A stretch of 37,872 nt of DNA from Candidatus Daviesbacteria bacterium RIFCSPHIGHO2_02_FULL_39_12 (GCA_001777055.1 MFCX01000007.1:1-37872), one strand, 5' to 3'. Positions 24,460 through 32,853 are shown, counted from the stretch's first letter. Notes: generated by a model not told the origin, from the letters alone. Numbers and translations: made by a program.

Positions 24460-26316
24460 CTAAGCTGCTACTATTTCTTTTACTTTCTTTACGATCTCAT
24501 CTTCGGAGATTTGCTCATAGTCTAAAAGCTCATGCGGTTTGCCGCTTCCGGGTATTTTTTTTACAGCCAGGTGATAAACTTTAGTTAAACCACTCACCCC
24601 GGATGCAACCGCCTCGCCCAAACCGCCTTCCAAATGGTGGTCCTCAACAGTAATAATAGCCTTAGTTTCTTTTGCAGCTTTTGTCAATGTTTTAATATCC
24701 AAAGGCTTTATACTGTATAAATCAATTACCCGAACAAATATTTTATCCTTTTTTAACTGCTCGTAAGCTACTAAAGCCTCATGTAAAGTCACCCCTGCGC
24801 CTACTACGGTAATAACATCTTTACTGCTTCTTTTAACAACTTTGCTGCCTCCCGGCACAAATTTTTCATCAGTGGAATAAATAACCGGGGTTTCTTTTCT
24901 GGTAGTGCGGAGATACACTATTCCTTTAGCCCTGGCAGCCAGTTCAGTTAATTTTTCGGTAGAAACTGCATCCGAGGGGTAAAGCACAACACTGCCTAAA
25001 AGTGTTCTAAACATGGCAATATCTTCCAAGCCCATTTGTGAGGCGCCGTCTTCACCTATGGAAACTCCGGCATGGGAGCCAACGTATTTGATGTTAGTTT
25101 GTGCATATTGAGCCATTCTAATTTGATCATAAGCACGGGAGAAAAAGGCAGCAAAGGTAGAGATAAAGGGAATCTTGCCCATTTTCGCCAGTCCTAAAGC
25201 TACACCTGCCATGTTCTGCTCGGCTATAAACATCTCAAAGTAATGTTCAGGATTAGCTTTGGCAAAAAGCTCAGAATATGTGGAGTTACTTGTTTCACCA
25301 TCTAAGGCAACTATATTTGGATATTGGGAGGCAAGTCTAACTAAAGCATTGCCATAAGCCTTTCTGGTGGCAATCATTTCACCTTTTTGATACCCCTTGT
25401 CATTGTGAGGAAGGAGCGTAGCGACTGATGCAGCGATCTGTTTAGTGGATTGCTTCGCTTTCGCTCGCAGTGACGGTTTTGCAACGGTTCCACGTACCGT
25501 CTTATCAATCTCACCTAATTCCAGTAAGGCTTTTTCCAATTCTGCTTGTGGCAATGGTTTACCATGCCAGCCTTCTTTATTTTCCAAAAACGAAACGCCT
25601 TTACCTTTTAAGGTTTTGGCAATAATCATCACCGGTTTACCTTTAACCTTTAAAGCCTTTTTGTAGGTAGAAATTATTTTGGATAAGCTATGGCCATCAA
25701 CTACAAAAGTTTGCCAGTCAAAAGACGAGATTCTTTTTTGAAAAGCAGCAAGCTTGTGACCATACATTGTTTCCCTGCTTTGCCCCAGCCTATTAACATC
25801 TAAAATTCCGATTAAATTATTCAGTTTGTAGTAGGCTGCTATTTGAATGGCTTCCCACACAGATCCTTCTGCCATCTCGCTGTCTCCCAGAAGCACAAAG
25901 GTTTTAAAGTTTGTTTTGTCTAAATATTTACTGTTTAAAGCCATACCTAATCCTACAGACAAACCTTGTCCTAAAGAACCTGTGGGCACTTCCGTATAGG
26001 GAAAATCCATGGTGGGATGACCCTCAAGTCTTGAGCCAAATTTTCGGAGTGTCATAATTTCCTCTTCGGAAATTACTCCGGCTGCGGCAAAAAGAGCATA
26101 AAACAAGGCTGAGGCGTGACCCTTGGAAAAAATTAATCTGTCATTTTGAGGGTCTTGCGGATTTTTCAAATCAAATTTAAAAAACCCTCCAAAAAGGAGG
26201 GTGATCATTAAATCTGCAGCGGAAAGCGATGATGTAGGATGTCCGGATCCGGCTCCGGTTGAGGATACCAATATGAAATATCTAATTAATTTGGTTAACT
26301 TCCTTAAGTCATTCAT
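24460..26316 (-). CDS. tkt: Transketolase, with a repeat-derived insert in its linker
   Basis: About 618 residues, a full-length single-chain enzyme moving two-carbon units with thiamine diphosphate. The N-terminal domain has GSGHPTSSLS, SKGHASALFYAL, the ThDP motif LGDSEMAEGSVWEA...LIGILDVN, and SFDWQTFVVDGHS. The Pyr domain has FEMFIAEQNMAGVALGLAKMG with the catalytic Glu, then SHAGVSIGEDGASQ. The C-terminal domain has VRVIDLYSIKPLD and TVEDHHLEGGLGE. Between the domains lies a segment of about 27 residues (KPSLRAKAKQSTKQIAAS..., TLLPHNDKG) encoded by a dispersed palindromic repeat. It falls in a surface linker, so activity is probably kept. A strong hairpin plus T-run occurs about 130 nt after the start. 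Confidence 0.93.
   Translation of the reverse strand: MNDLRKLTKLIRYFILVSSTGAGSGHPTSSLSAADLMITLLFGGFFKFDLKNPQDPQNDRLIFSKGHASALFYALFAAAGVISEEEIMTLRKFGSRLEGHPTMDFPYTEVPTGSLGQGLSVGLGMALNSKYLDKTNFKTFVLLGDSEMAEGSVWEAIQIAAYYKLNNLIGILDVNRLGQSRETMYGHKLAAFQKRISSFDWQTFVVDGHSLSKIISTYKKALKVKGKPVMIIAKTLKGKGVSFLENKEGWHGKPLPQAELEKALLELGEIDKTVRGTVAKPSLRAKAKQSTKQIAASVATLLPHNDKGYQKGEMIATRKAYGNALVRLASQYPNIVALDGETSNSTYSELFAKANPEHYFEMFIAEQNMAGVALGLAKMGKIPFISTFAAFFSRAYDQIRMAQYAQTNIKYVGSHAGVSIGEDGASQMGLEDIAMFRTLLGSVVLYPSDAVSTEKLTELAARAKGIVYLRTTRKETPVIYSTDEKFVPGGSKVVKRSSKDVITVVGAGVTLHEALVAYEQLKKDKIFVRVIDLYSIKPLDIKTLTKAAKETKAIITVEDHHLEGGLGEAVASGVSGLTKVYHLAVKKIPGSGKPHELLDYEQISEDEIVKKVKEIVAA
25399..25474. repeat. Dispersed palindromic repeat inside transketolase (GTCATTG...CAGTGAC)
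   Basis: A 76-bp element with near-matching ends (GTCATTGTGAG; CTCGCAGTGAC, 9 of 11 paired). The inner blocks GGAGCGTAGCGAC and GATTGCTTCGCTTTCGCTCG are characteristic of a repeat found between genes in many bacterial genomes. Here it is translated in frame. Confidence 0.85.
26179..26202 (-). terminator. Terminator-like hairpin inside the transketolase gene
   Basis: On the minus strand ACCCTCC-TTTTT-GGAGGGT forms a 7-bp stem followed at once by T-residues (26184-26179). It lies in codons for TLLFGGFFKFD. It could cause partial early termination, or it may simply follow from the conserved peptide. Confidence 0.45.
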
Positions 26317-26346
26317 CGTGTTTGAGATTAACAAAGACCCTATTGC

Positions 26347-26375
26347 TTGTCAATTAATATTTTACTTGTTACAAT
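26347..26375 (+). promoter_or_regulatory. Promoter of the rpe-zwf unit
   Basis: TTGTCA (26347-26352), 17 bp ending in an extended TGT, TACAAT (26370-26375). Transcription should start near 26382, leaving about 9 nt before the ATG at 26391 and no room for a Shine-Dalgarno site. Confidence 0.7.
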
Positions 26376-26390
26376 CAAGCAAATTTACCC

Positions 26391-27038
26391 ATGTCAATTC
26401 AAATCATTCCTGCCATTTTGTCCCAAACAGAAGAACAATTCAAGCAGGATATTGAAAAATTCAGTCATTCTAAATTAGCATCATTGGGTTGGATTCACAT
26501 TGATTTTATGGATGATATTTTAGTTCCCAATAAAAGTATCTCACCGCAGGTTGTAAAAAAATATCCGATAAATGTAAAAAAGGAAGCCCATCTTATGGTA
26601 GCTTATCCTTTAAAATGGGCAGAAAAATTAGCTAAAGCAGGATTTAACCGGGTAATCTTTCATTTGGAGGCAAGAGATAATCCTATTCAGATGATTAAAA
26701 CAGTCAGGGCAAGAAGAATGGAAGTTGGGATAGCTATAAATATGGATACCTCCTTGGAAAAACTTGAACCGCTGATTAAATATACTGATGAAGTTTTAGT
26801 AATGGCGATAACTCCCGGATTTCAAGGACAACCATTTATTCCGGAATCTATTACGAGAATTAAAAAAATCAAATCTATGGGATGGAAGGTTCAAATCGGA
26901 GTTGACGGCGCAGTCAGGGATAATAATGCGAAACAGCTGGCCCAAGCAGGCGCAGACCGTTTGACTATCGGATCTTTTCTCATTAAGGAAAATTCTGACA
27001 GGAATTTAGAAGTAATAATGAAAGCCTTAAATTTGTGA
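26391..27038 (+). CDS. rpe: Ribulose-phosphate 3-epimerase
   Basis: A 215-residue TIM barrel interconverting ribulose 5-phosphate and xylulose 5-phosphate. Catalytic and metal residues appear in PAILSQ, HIDFMDD (His and Asp ligands), EAHLMV, VIFHLEA, MAITPGFQGQPF and GVDGAV (GVDGGV in most). The phosphate loop is DRLTIGSFLI. It has its own promoter and shares the ATG-side spacer with the divergent transketolase. Its stop overlaps the GTG start of zwf by 4 bp, which couples the two enzymes. Confidence 0.93.
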   Translation: MSIQIIPAILSQTEEQFKQDIEKFSHSKLASLGWIHIDFMDDILVPNKSISPQVVKKYPINVKKEAHLMVAYPLKWAEKLAKAGFNRVIFHLEARDNPIQMIKTVRARRMEVGIAINMDTSLEKLEPLIKYTDEVLVMAITPGFQGQPFIPESITRIKKIKSMGWKVQIGVDGAVRDNNAKQLAQAGADRLTIGSFLIKENSDRNLEVIMKALNL

Positions 27039-28468
27039 AATCATTATCTTTGACAATTTTTGGTATCACCTCAAATCTGGCTCAAATTAAACTGATTCCC
27101 GCCTTGTACGATATGGCTGAAAAAGGCTTATTACCTGAAAATATAGAAATTTTGGGCAATGCCAGAACTCCCATGAGTAAAGACGAATTTGCCCATTATA
27201 TTGAAAATGTTTTACATAGTCCCAATATCCACCATACTCACCCCGTCAAACCTGAAATAGTAAAAAAGCTCCTTAGTAAGTTTCACTATATTTCCGGCCA
27301 TTTGGATGATCCTTCCTTTTATGCCGGGCTGGCTAAAATCTTACGCTTAAATCGCTCCGCAGACAAGATTTTTTATTTAGCCACTTACCCTGAACTTTAT
27401 CACCACATTTTTGAAAATCTGCAAAAAGTAGGCTTAAACAAACAAACTAAGGGCTTCGTACGGATGATGATCGAAAAGCCGGTCGGCAACGATTTAAAAT
27501 CAGCAAAAGAATTAAATCAGCTGCTTTTAACTTACTTTGAGGAAAACCAAATTTATAGACTGGATCACTATCTGGGCAAAGAGACGCTGCAAAATATTTT
27601 AACGTTCAGATTTTCCAATGGCATTTTTGAGCCTCTAATCAATAAAGACTATATCAATCATATTCAAATTACGGCAGCCGAGGATTTTGGTATTGGCGCC
27701 AGAGGGGGTTATTATGATCAGGTAGGAGCCTTGAAAGATGTAGGTCAAAACCACCAGTTGCAAATGCTGGCCTTTGCCACCATGGATGCGCCAAGCGAAT
27801 TTAGCAGCCGGGCGGTTACAGCCCAAAGAATTAAAATTCTGCAGGACCTAATACCTTTTCCAACAAAAGCCGTTTTTGGACAATATGAAGGCTATCATCA
27901 GGAAAAAAATGTAGATCCGAATTCTAATACGGATACCTTTTATGCTTTAAAAACTTATATACAAAATGACAGGTTTAAGGATGTGCCGATTTACATCAGG
28001 GCAGGCAAAAAATTGGCTCAAACCGTCACGGAAATTTCTATTATTTTCAAAAATCCCGCTAACAGGCTGCTTAAACATCTGGATTGCAGCGATGAACCCA
28101 ATGTTTTAATTTATAGAATACAACCAAACGAAGGCATTGTTTTAAAAATCTTAACTAAAATACCCTGGCATGAGAACAAATTGCAGCCGGAATATATGCA
28201 GTATTGCTACCGCGTTGATCCTCATAGCCACTATATACCTGATCCTTATGAAAGACTGATTGCCGATACCATTAGAGGCGATCAGACTTTTTTCAATGAT
28301 GCCAAAGAAGTAGAAGCTCAATGGGCTTTTACCGACCCTTTGGCAAGCACCCGCAAGAAGCCATACATTTATAAACCAGGCAGCTGGGGGCCAAAGGAAG
28401 CGGATGAGTTAATAGAAAAAGACGGCCGTGCCTGGCTTGAGCCCTCAATGGATTTCTGCCGAATTTAA
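27035..28468 (+). CDS. zwf: Glucose-6-phosphate 1-dehydrogenase
   Basis: A 477-residue enzyme for the first oxidative pentose-phosphate step, reducing NAD(P). The coenzyme loop is FGITSNLAQIKLIPALYDM (GASGDLA in the usual form). EKPVG, the active-site RLDHYLGKETLQNIL and the C-terminal PIYIRAGKKL and YERLIADTIRGDQTFF are intact. The Thr-Ser-Asn change in the coenzyme loop makes the NAD/NADP choice hard to predict. The start codon is GTG inside the rpe stop. It converges on gnd with a 4-bp overlap of the ends. Full length for the family. Confidence 0.93.
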   Translation: MKSLSLTIFGITSNLAQIKLIPALYDMAEKGLLPENIEILGNARTPMSKDEFAHYIENVLHSPNIHHTHPVKPEIVKKLLSKFHYISGHLDDPSFYAGLAKILRLNRSADKIFYLATYPELYHHIFENLQKVGLNKQTKGFVRMMIEKPVGNDLKSAKELNQLLLTYFEENQIYRLDHYLGKETLQNILTFRFSNGIFEPLINKDYINHIQITAAEDFGIGARGGYYDQVGALKDVGQNHQLQMLAFATMDAPSEFSSRAVTAQRIKILQDLIPFPTKAVFGQYEGYHQEKNVDPNSNTDTFYALKTYIQNDRFKDVPIYIRAGKKLAQTVTEISIIFKNPANRLLKHLDCSDEPNVLIYRIQPNEGIVLKILTKIPWHENKLQPEYMQYCYRVDPHSHYIPDPYERLIADTIRGDQTFFNDAKEVEAQWAFTDPLASTRKKPYIYKPGSWGPKEADELIEKDGRAWLEPSMDFCRI

Positions 28469-29424
28469 TTCTTTTTAACCGGATGACGGCCGAATTGCCA
28501 GCGCATAGCGGCCACTATTTTATTCCGAAAACCATTAGGAGAATCTTCTTTATCCTGATCTGAGTTATTCCTAACTTCCACTGAGGCCTCAATTACAGGT
28601 GTATGGATACCCATTTCTTTTGCCAGCTCTACTGTCCAGTGTCCTTCCGCCTTAGTTTTACCAGAACCGCCACCTGATCCAATAACAGAGGATATATTTA
28701 ATAAAGTTGGATCATTTTTCAACTCAGCCAATGTCCATCCGACTAATCGTGATTCGATAATAGAGCCTGTATTATAAATTCTGAAAACTTCTCTTAAATC
28801 ATAATTAAACGGAGAAAACTTAAGTATTGCTGCACCCTCGCCTATTGCCTCCATCATGCCGTATTCAATACCATTATGGATTGTTTTAGCAAAATGACCG
28901 GAGCCAACAGGACCTAAATATGCATAACCATTGAGCTGTGTTGCCGCCTTAAACACCTCTAAAACCCTTTCATAGTCTTCCTTGGCGCCGCCAATCATTA
29001 TACAAGCGCCATGCCTGGCTCCCTCAATCCCTCCGGAGGTGCCAACATCCATATAATGAATGTGTTTTTGAGAAAGCTTGTCAGCTCTTCTTAAAGTATC
29101 TTTATAAAGAGAATTGCCGCCATCGATCACTAAATCCCCGGGTGCTAGTTTTTCAACCAGTTGATCTAAAACATCATCAATGGCAGGACCGGCGCTCACC
29201 ATGAGCCAAACAGCTCTTGGGGACTCTAAACTTCCTACTAACCCGTCTAAACTTTCTACAATTTGCAGGTTTTCTGAACCACTGCTTAATCCCTTAGCTT
29301 CCTCTCCCATCTCTTCTCTAGGTTCCGGTGATCTATTCCAAGCCACCACTTCTATCCCCTGTTCAAGCAGCCTTAAAACCATATTTTTCCCCATTCTGCC
29401 TAAACCGATATAACCGATTTTCAT
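28465..29424 (-). CDS. gnd: 6-phosphogluconate dehydrogenase, short (GntZ-like) form
   Basis: About 319 residues from MKIGYIGLGRMGKNM, an upstream ATG being less likely. It oxidatively decarboxylates 6-phosphogluconate to ribulose 5-phosphate. The Rossmann loop GLGRMGKNM is followed by NRSPEPREE, DGGNSLYKDT, VGTSGGIEGARHGACIMIGG (substrate binding) and GSGHFAKTIHNGIEYGMM with the catalytic Lys. The C-terminal tail is cut down, as in the decarboxylating short class from Gram-positive bacteria and Patescibacteria. In that class NAD use is common, but this is not decided by the sequence. With zwf and rpe it completes the oxidative branch. Confidence 0.93.
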   Translation of the reverse strand: MKIGYIGLGRMGKNMVLRLLEQGIEVVAWNRSPEPREEMGEEAKGLSSGSENLQIVESLDGLVGSLESPRAVWLMVSAGPAIDDVLDQLVEKLAPGDLVIDGGNSLYKDTLRRADKLSQKHIHYMDVGTSGGIEGARHGACIMIGGAKEDYERVLEVFKAATQLNGYAYLGPVGSGHFAKTIHNGIEYGMMEAIGEGAAILKFSPFNYDLREVFRIYNTGSIIESRLVGWTLAELKNDPTLLNISSVIGSGGGSGKTKAEGHWTVELAKEMGIHTPVIEASVEVRNNSDQDKEDSPNGFRNKIVAAMRWQFGRHPVKKN

Positions 29425-29479
29425 TCTGTCTATAACCATAACAAAAATGGATATGTTTTTAAAGAGTAAGGAGATTATG

Positions 29480-29485
29480 TATAAT
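29480..29485 (+). promoter_or_regulatory. Consensus -10 box giving a nearly leaderless HAD mRNA
   Basis: TATAAT at 29480-29485 lies 8 bp before ATG 29494, so the predicted start of transcription is at about 29492. The -35 region (about 29457-29462) is poor. Confidence 0.5.
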
Positions 29486-29493
29486 CAAAGCGC

Positions 29494-30381
29494 ATGGTTA
29501 AATTAATTGTTTTGGATGTTGATGGGGTAATTGTGGGAAACAAAAAAGGAATTAATTTTCCTTATCCTAACAAAAGTGTTATTTCGACACTACAAAAAGT
29601 GCACCTTGCTGGTATTCCCATTGTACTTTGCTCAGGTAAATACCATAGTGCAATAGATCCCATAATTTCAAAAGCCCAGCTACAAAATCCTCATATTACA
29701 GATTCAGGCTCACTTATTCTAAACCCAATAACCAGTAAGATTATTAGAGAATTCAATATCAACAAGAAGTCTGTTGCAGCCATCCTGAAAACCTGCCTGC
29801 AAAACAATATATATCTGGAAGTTTATACAGCTGATAATTATTTTATTCAAAAAGATCAGATGAGTGAAATTACGCCGCGGCGTACGTTAGTCTTACAAAA
29901 TGATCCTGAAGTTGTTAATTCATTAGCTGAAGAAATAAAACATCATCGAGTAATTAAAATGTTGCCGGTCGCAGTAGACGAGCAAGATAGACAAAGAATA
30001 GAATCTGTTCTTTTACAGCATAGCAACAAGGTAAAATTCCTTTGGTCACAGCATCCGTTTACCATGCCTTTCCAATACTGTCTGATTACAGCAAAAAACG
30101 TATCTAAAGCCAATTCCCTTAAGGTGGTTGCAGACACATTAGGAATTACTCTAGAAAATACCTTAGGCGTAGGAGATACAATGGGAGACTGGGAATTTAT
30201 GGATCTTTGCGAGTATGTAGCTACCATGTTAAATGCGCCTGATGAATTAAAGGAAAAAGTAAAATCAAAAGGAAAAGGAAAATACCTAATTGCTCCCTCA
30301 GTTGATGATAACGGCATCCTAAAAATTCTTGATTATTTCCTTAAACCCCTAAGGGGACGCCTTATGAGGCTAAGCTCTTGA
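29494..30381 (+). CDS. HAD-superfamily phosphatase (Cof-like)
   Basis: A 295-residue phosphatase. Motif I is VLDVDGVIVG (nucleophile and acid/base Asp), motif II VLCSGKYHSA, motif III a Lys in the KNVSKANSLK stretch, and motif IV GVGDTMGDWEFMD. A Cof-type cap lies between II and III (about 85-195). Substrates of this class are sugar or nucleotide phosphates, and the place beside the pentose-phosphate genes suggests a sugar phosphate. The last dozen residues (PLRGRLMRLSS) come from the 17-bp repeat that borders the transposase gene. The natural end was probably near DYFLK, and the insertion has given the protein a new tail. Confidence 0.85.
   Translation: MVKLIVLDVDGVIVGNKKGINFPYPNKSVISTLQKVHLAGIPIVLCSGKYHSAIDPIISKAQLQNPHITDSGSLILNPITSKIIREFNINKKSVAAILKTCLQNNIYLEVYTADNYFIQKDQMSEITPRRTLVLQNDPEVVNSLAEEIKHHRVIKMLPVAVDEQDRQRIESVLLQHSNKVKFLWSQHPFTMPFQYCLITAKNVSKANSLKVVADTLGITLENTLGVGDTMGDWEFMDLCEYVATMLNAPDELKEKVKSKGKGKYLIAPSVDDNGILKILDYFLKPLRGRLMRLSS
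30350..30366 (+). repeat. REP-like repeat, left copy
   Basis: TAAGGGGACGCCTTATG, containing the hairpin TAAGG-GGACG-CCTTA. It is preceded by CCCC, which makes a second palindrome CCCC-TAA-GGGG. Identical to 31116-31132 in the same orientation. Confidence 0.85.
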
Positions 30382-30413
30382 CATCAGTTATAGTTTAGTT
30401 GGAAACTATAAGT

Positions 30414-31118
30414 ATGCCTTCTAGAAATTCTCTTAAAATATATGCAGATGGAAGTTATTACCATATCTATAATAGGGGTGTCGAAAAAAGAATAATATTT
30501 ACAGATAGCCAAGACTACAATGTATTCCTTAATTATGTCGCGGAGTATCTTTTGCCAAAAGATGAGGATAAATTAAAAGATCAACTATCAAACCCCGATT
30601 TAACTTACAGGGACAAAGATAAGATTATTAGGTTATTACGGATGAATAACTTTTATAAAGAAATCACCCTAATAGCCTTTTGCCTTATGCCAAATCATTT
30701 TCATTTACTTATAAAACAGAAAACTGCTGGGTTAATCGATAAATTTATGAACTCATTAGGTACAAGATATACTATGTATTTTAACAAGAAGCATAAAAGA
30801 GTTGGACCTTTATATCAAGATGTTTATAAAGCTGTAATGATTAAATCGGATGAACAATTACTTCACTTGACAAGCTATATTCACAGAAACCCTATCTTAA
30901 AAAGATTACTGCAAGAAGATGTATTACGTGTTTGTTTATCACAACCCTCTTCTCTTTCAGAGTACTTGGGCAATTCACAATTTAGTTGGGTTCATCCCGA
31001 GGAAATCCTAGCTTATTTCTCAAAAACTAACCCTTATCTATCTTATGAGGTTTTTGTGAAACAAGAAGAAAATTTTTTGCTAATTCAAGACAAAGCTATA
31101 GACTTTCTAGCCTTGTAA
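30414..31118 (+). CDS. REP-associated tyrosine transposase (RAYT, Y1 family)
   Basis: About 234 residues from ATG 30414; a TTG lies 15 bp upstream. A single-strand DNA transposase of the Y1_Tnp/HUH type: YHIYNRGVEKRIIF at the N-terminus, the HUH motif within MPNHFHLLIK, and the helix with the putative catalytic tyrosine LTSYIHRNPI. RTYxMYFNKKHKRVGPLYQD-type spacing is normal. RAYTs bind and move REP hairpins rather than carry terminal inverted repeats. Both flanks here hold TAAGGGGACGCCTTATG, and the stop codon itself lies in the right copy, so gene and repeats form one unit. The open frame is complete and probably active or recently active. Confidence 0.92.
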   Translation: MPSRNSLKIYADGSYYHIYNRGVEKRIIFTDSQDYNVFLNYVAEYLLPKDEDKLKDQLSNPDLTYRDKDKIIRLLRMNNFYKEITLIAFCLMPNHFHLLIKQKTAGLIDKFMNSLGTRYTMYFNKKHKRVGPLYQDVYKAVMIKSDEQLLHLTSYIHRNPILKRLLQEDVLRVCLSQPSSLSEYLGNSQFSWVHPEEILAYFSKTNPYLSYEVFVKQEENFLLIQDKAIDFLAL

Positions 31119-31132
31119 GGGGACGCCTTATG
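31116..31132 (+). repeat. REP-like repeat, right copy
   Basis: TAAGGGGACGCCTTATG, identical to 30350-30366. It contains the stop codon of the transposase gene. Confidence 0.85.
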
Positions 31133-31143
31133 TACTTATGTAC

Positions 31144-31195
31144 CTAAGTCTGATTTGGTCTAACTTGGTTAGTCGAGTCTGACTCGACACCTTAG
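31144..31195. repeat. Hairpin array behind the transposase
   Basis: CTAAG (31144-31148) can pair with CTTAG (31191-31195), enclosing a perfect stem GTCGAGT-CTG-ACTCGAC (31172-31188). It is probably part of the REP element. As a terminator it lacks a T-run. Confidence 0.6.
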
Positions 31196-31212
31196 AAGTG
31201 GGAAGCTAAAAT

Positions 31213-31792
31213 TTATGAATTTTCTAATTCAGTATAAACTACTAACCTGTTAGTATAATTTTTACTTCCTGCATCCCAAGTTCCAAAGCAGGTAATTAAA
31301 TTCAGTCTTGGCTTATCATTAACAGCAAAGATTTCTTCTAAGGGAGCCTGGTCAACAGGATAGGAAACCGATTTTTCTACTTTAAATATGTAATTCTTGC
31401 CATTTTTATCCGTTACAATCACTTCATCACCTTTTGTAAGCTGGCTCAAATAATAAAATACGGCAGGTGCGCCGTTTACAGTATCAAAATGGCCGGCTAT
31501 AACAGCGCTCCCCTTTTCTCCTGCTTTATAACCTAAATTGTACCAGCCAACATTTTCTACCAGCTTCGGCACATCCATTTTTCCGCCGGCATCCTCCCCA
31601 ACTGGTTCCACAACTGCTCTAATATTTAATTTAGGAATGACTAAAATATCAGGTAGGTTCTGCCACCACCGGCTTAGCAATACTTAGAGTAGGAGAAACC
31701 TGAGGAAGGTTTTGTTCTGTAGCATTTGGGGGAAAATTAAGCTTTGTTTCTCCCTGGGCAAAAACTATCCCCAGTAAACCCCCTATCAACAA
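31213..31792 (-). pseudogene. Frameshifted class F-like sortase
   Basis: The catalytic domain (31213-31684) is intact: VIPKLNIRAVVEPVG, the His in VIAGHFDTVNG, AVFYYLSQLTKGDEV, the Cys in LNLITCFGTWD and the Arg in NRLVVYTEL. The anchor part (LLLIGGLLGIVFAQ and a Pro/Thr/Gln-rich stalk ending KPVVAEPT) is in another frame and ends at TGA 31649-31651. The frames overlap by about 30 nt and a single-base change would join them. The N-terminal frame has only TTG starts (31792). The apparent TTG start of the catalytic frame at 31680 gives no membrane anchor. A sequencing error is the main alternative. Confidence 0.75.
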
Positions 31793-31867
31793 AAGGGTTA
31801 AATAGAATGAATGTTGGGTAAGAGACGGGTGATAAAGTTTGGAAAAAGTGGTAATGTAATTCTCAGA

Positions 31868-32686
31868 ATGTATCTTGTATTTGATATTGGCGGAACAAAA
31901 ACCAGAATAGGCATATCTTCAGACGGTCAGGCCCTAATCGAAACTAAAATAGTTCCCACTCCGGCAGATTTCGAAACAGGCATTCAAACAATTAAACAAG
32001 TAGCAGATGATCTATCGCACGGACAGACAATAAAGAAGATTACAGGAGGTATTGCCGGTCCACTTAACCAAGATAAATCAATGTTAATTAAAAGTCCTCA
32101 TATTTCAAGCTGGATTGGTAAACCATTAAAAGAAAGGTTAGAAAATATTTTTAATGCCACAACTTTTTTGGAAAACGATGCAATTTTGGCGGGTTTAGGG
32201 GAGGCTTGCTTTGGAGTTGGGAAAAATTACAAAATTGTAGCGTATCTAACTATCAGTACGGGTGTGGGTGGAGCAAAAATTGTAGAAGGTAAGGTTGATC
32301 AAAATACTCAGGGATTTGAACCTGGCCATCAAATTATCAAGCCTGATGGGATACCCTGCAAATGCGGTGGTATTGGCCACCTGGAAACTTTAGTAGGAGG
32401 ATCGTATATTCAACAAAGGTACGGATTAAAGGCGGAAGAAATAACCGATCCGGCTGTTTGGGATGAGATTGTAAAATTTTTAGCCATTGGGCTACATAAC
32501 ACTATAGTGCATTGGTCCCCGGAAGTTGTAATTTTAGGCGGCAGTGTTTCTCAAAGTATCCCATTAGATAAATTACTGGAAGATTTAACGGTTCTCTCCA
32601 CTATATTTCCCCGTTTGCCAAAAGTATCTAAAGGCAGCTTGGGAGATCAAGCCGGCCTCTTGGGAGCACTTAAACTTCTCAGATAA
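31868..32686 (+). CDS. ROK-family sugar kinase (glucokinase-like)
   Basis: About 272 residues from ATG 31868, where MYLVFDIGGTKTRIGI is a standard start. It phosphorylates a hexose, most likely glucose, with ATP. The phosphate loop DIGGTKTR, catalytic LENDAILAGLGEA, STGVGGAKIVEG and the signature GHQIIKPDGIPCKCGGIGHLE are present. In that zinc site the third Cys of the usual CxCGxxGCxE is His. EVVILGGSVS and LGDQAGLLGAL close the fold. It starts about 75 bp from the broken sortase, divergently. Its product would feed the zwf/gnd and cupin Pgi reactions encoded nearby. Confidence 0.88.
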   Translation: MYLVFDIGGTKTRIGISSDGQALIETKIVPTPADFETGIQTIKQVADDLSHGQTIKKITGGIAGPLNQDKSMLIKSPHISSWIGKPLKERLENIFNATTFLENDAILAGLGEACFGVGKNYKIVAYLTISTGVGGAKIVEGKVDQNTQGFEPGHQIIKPDGIPCKCGGIGHLETLVGGSYIQQRYGLKAEEITDPAVWDEIVKFLAIGLHNTIVHWSPEVVILGGSVSQSIPLDKLLEDLTVLSTIFPRLPKVSKGSLGDQAGLLGALKLLR

Positions 32687-32853
32687 TCTGAAAAATATTC
32701 TTCATCATACATCATGCCCGTATCCATACCCATGGCGCTTTTTCTGCCTCGCATTTAATTCACCCCCTCTGTGAAGGCTTATAATAGCTTTTGGAATTAA
32801 TAATCGTGAATAGGTGGTAAGAAGTACGTTAGAGTGCTAAAATTGGCAGTAGA

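Noticed and set aside
32687..32760. Minus-strand frame starting MRGRKSAMGMDTGMMYD
   Set aside because: It has only 24 codons, a stop just before it and low complexity. The faint likeness to a chaperonin tail is not enough.
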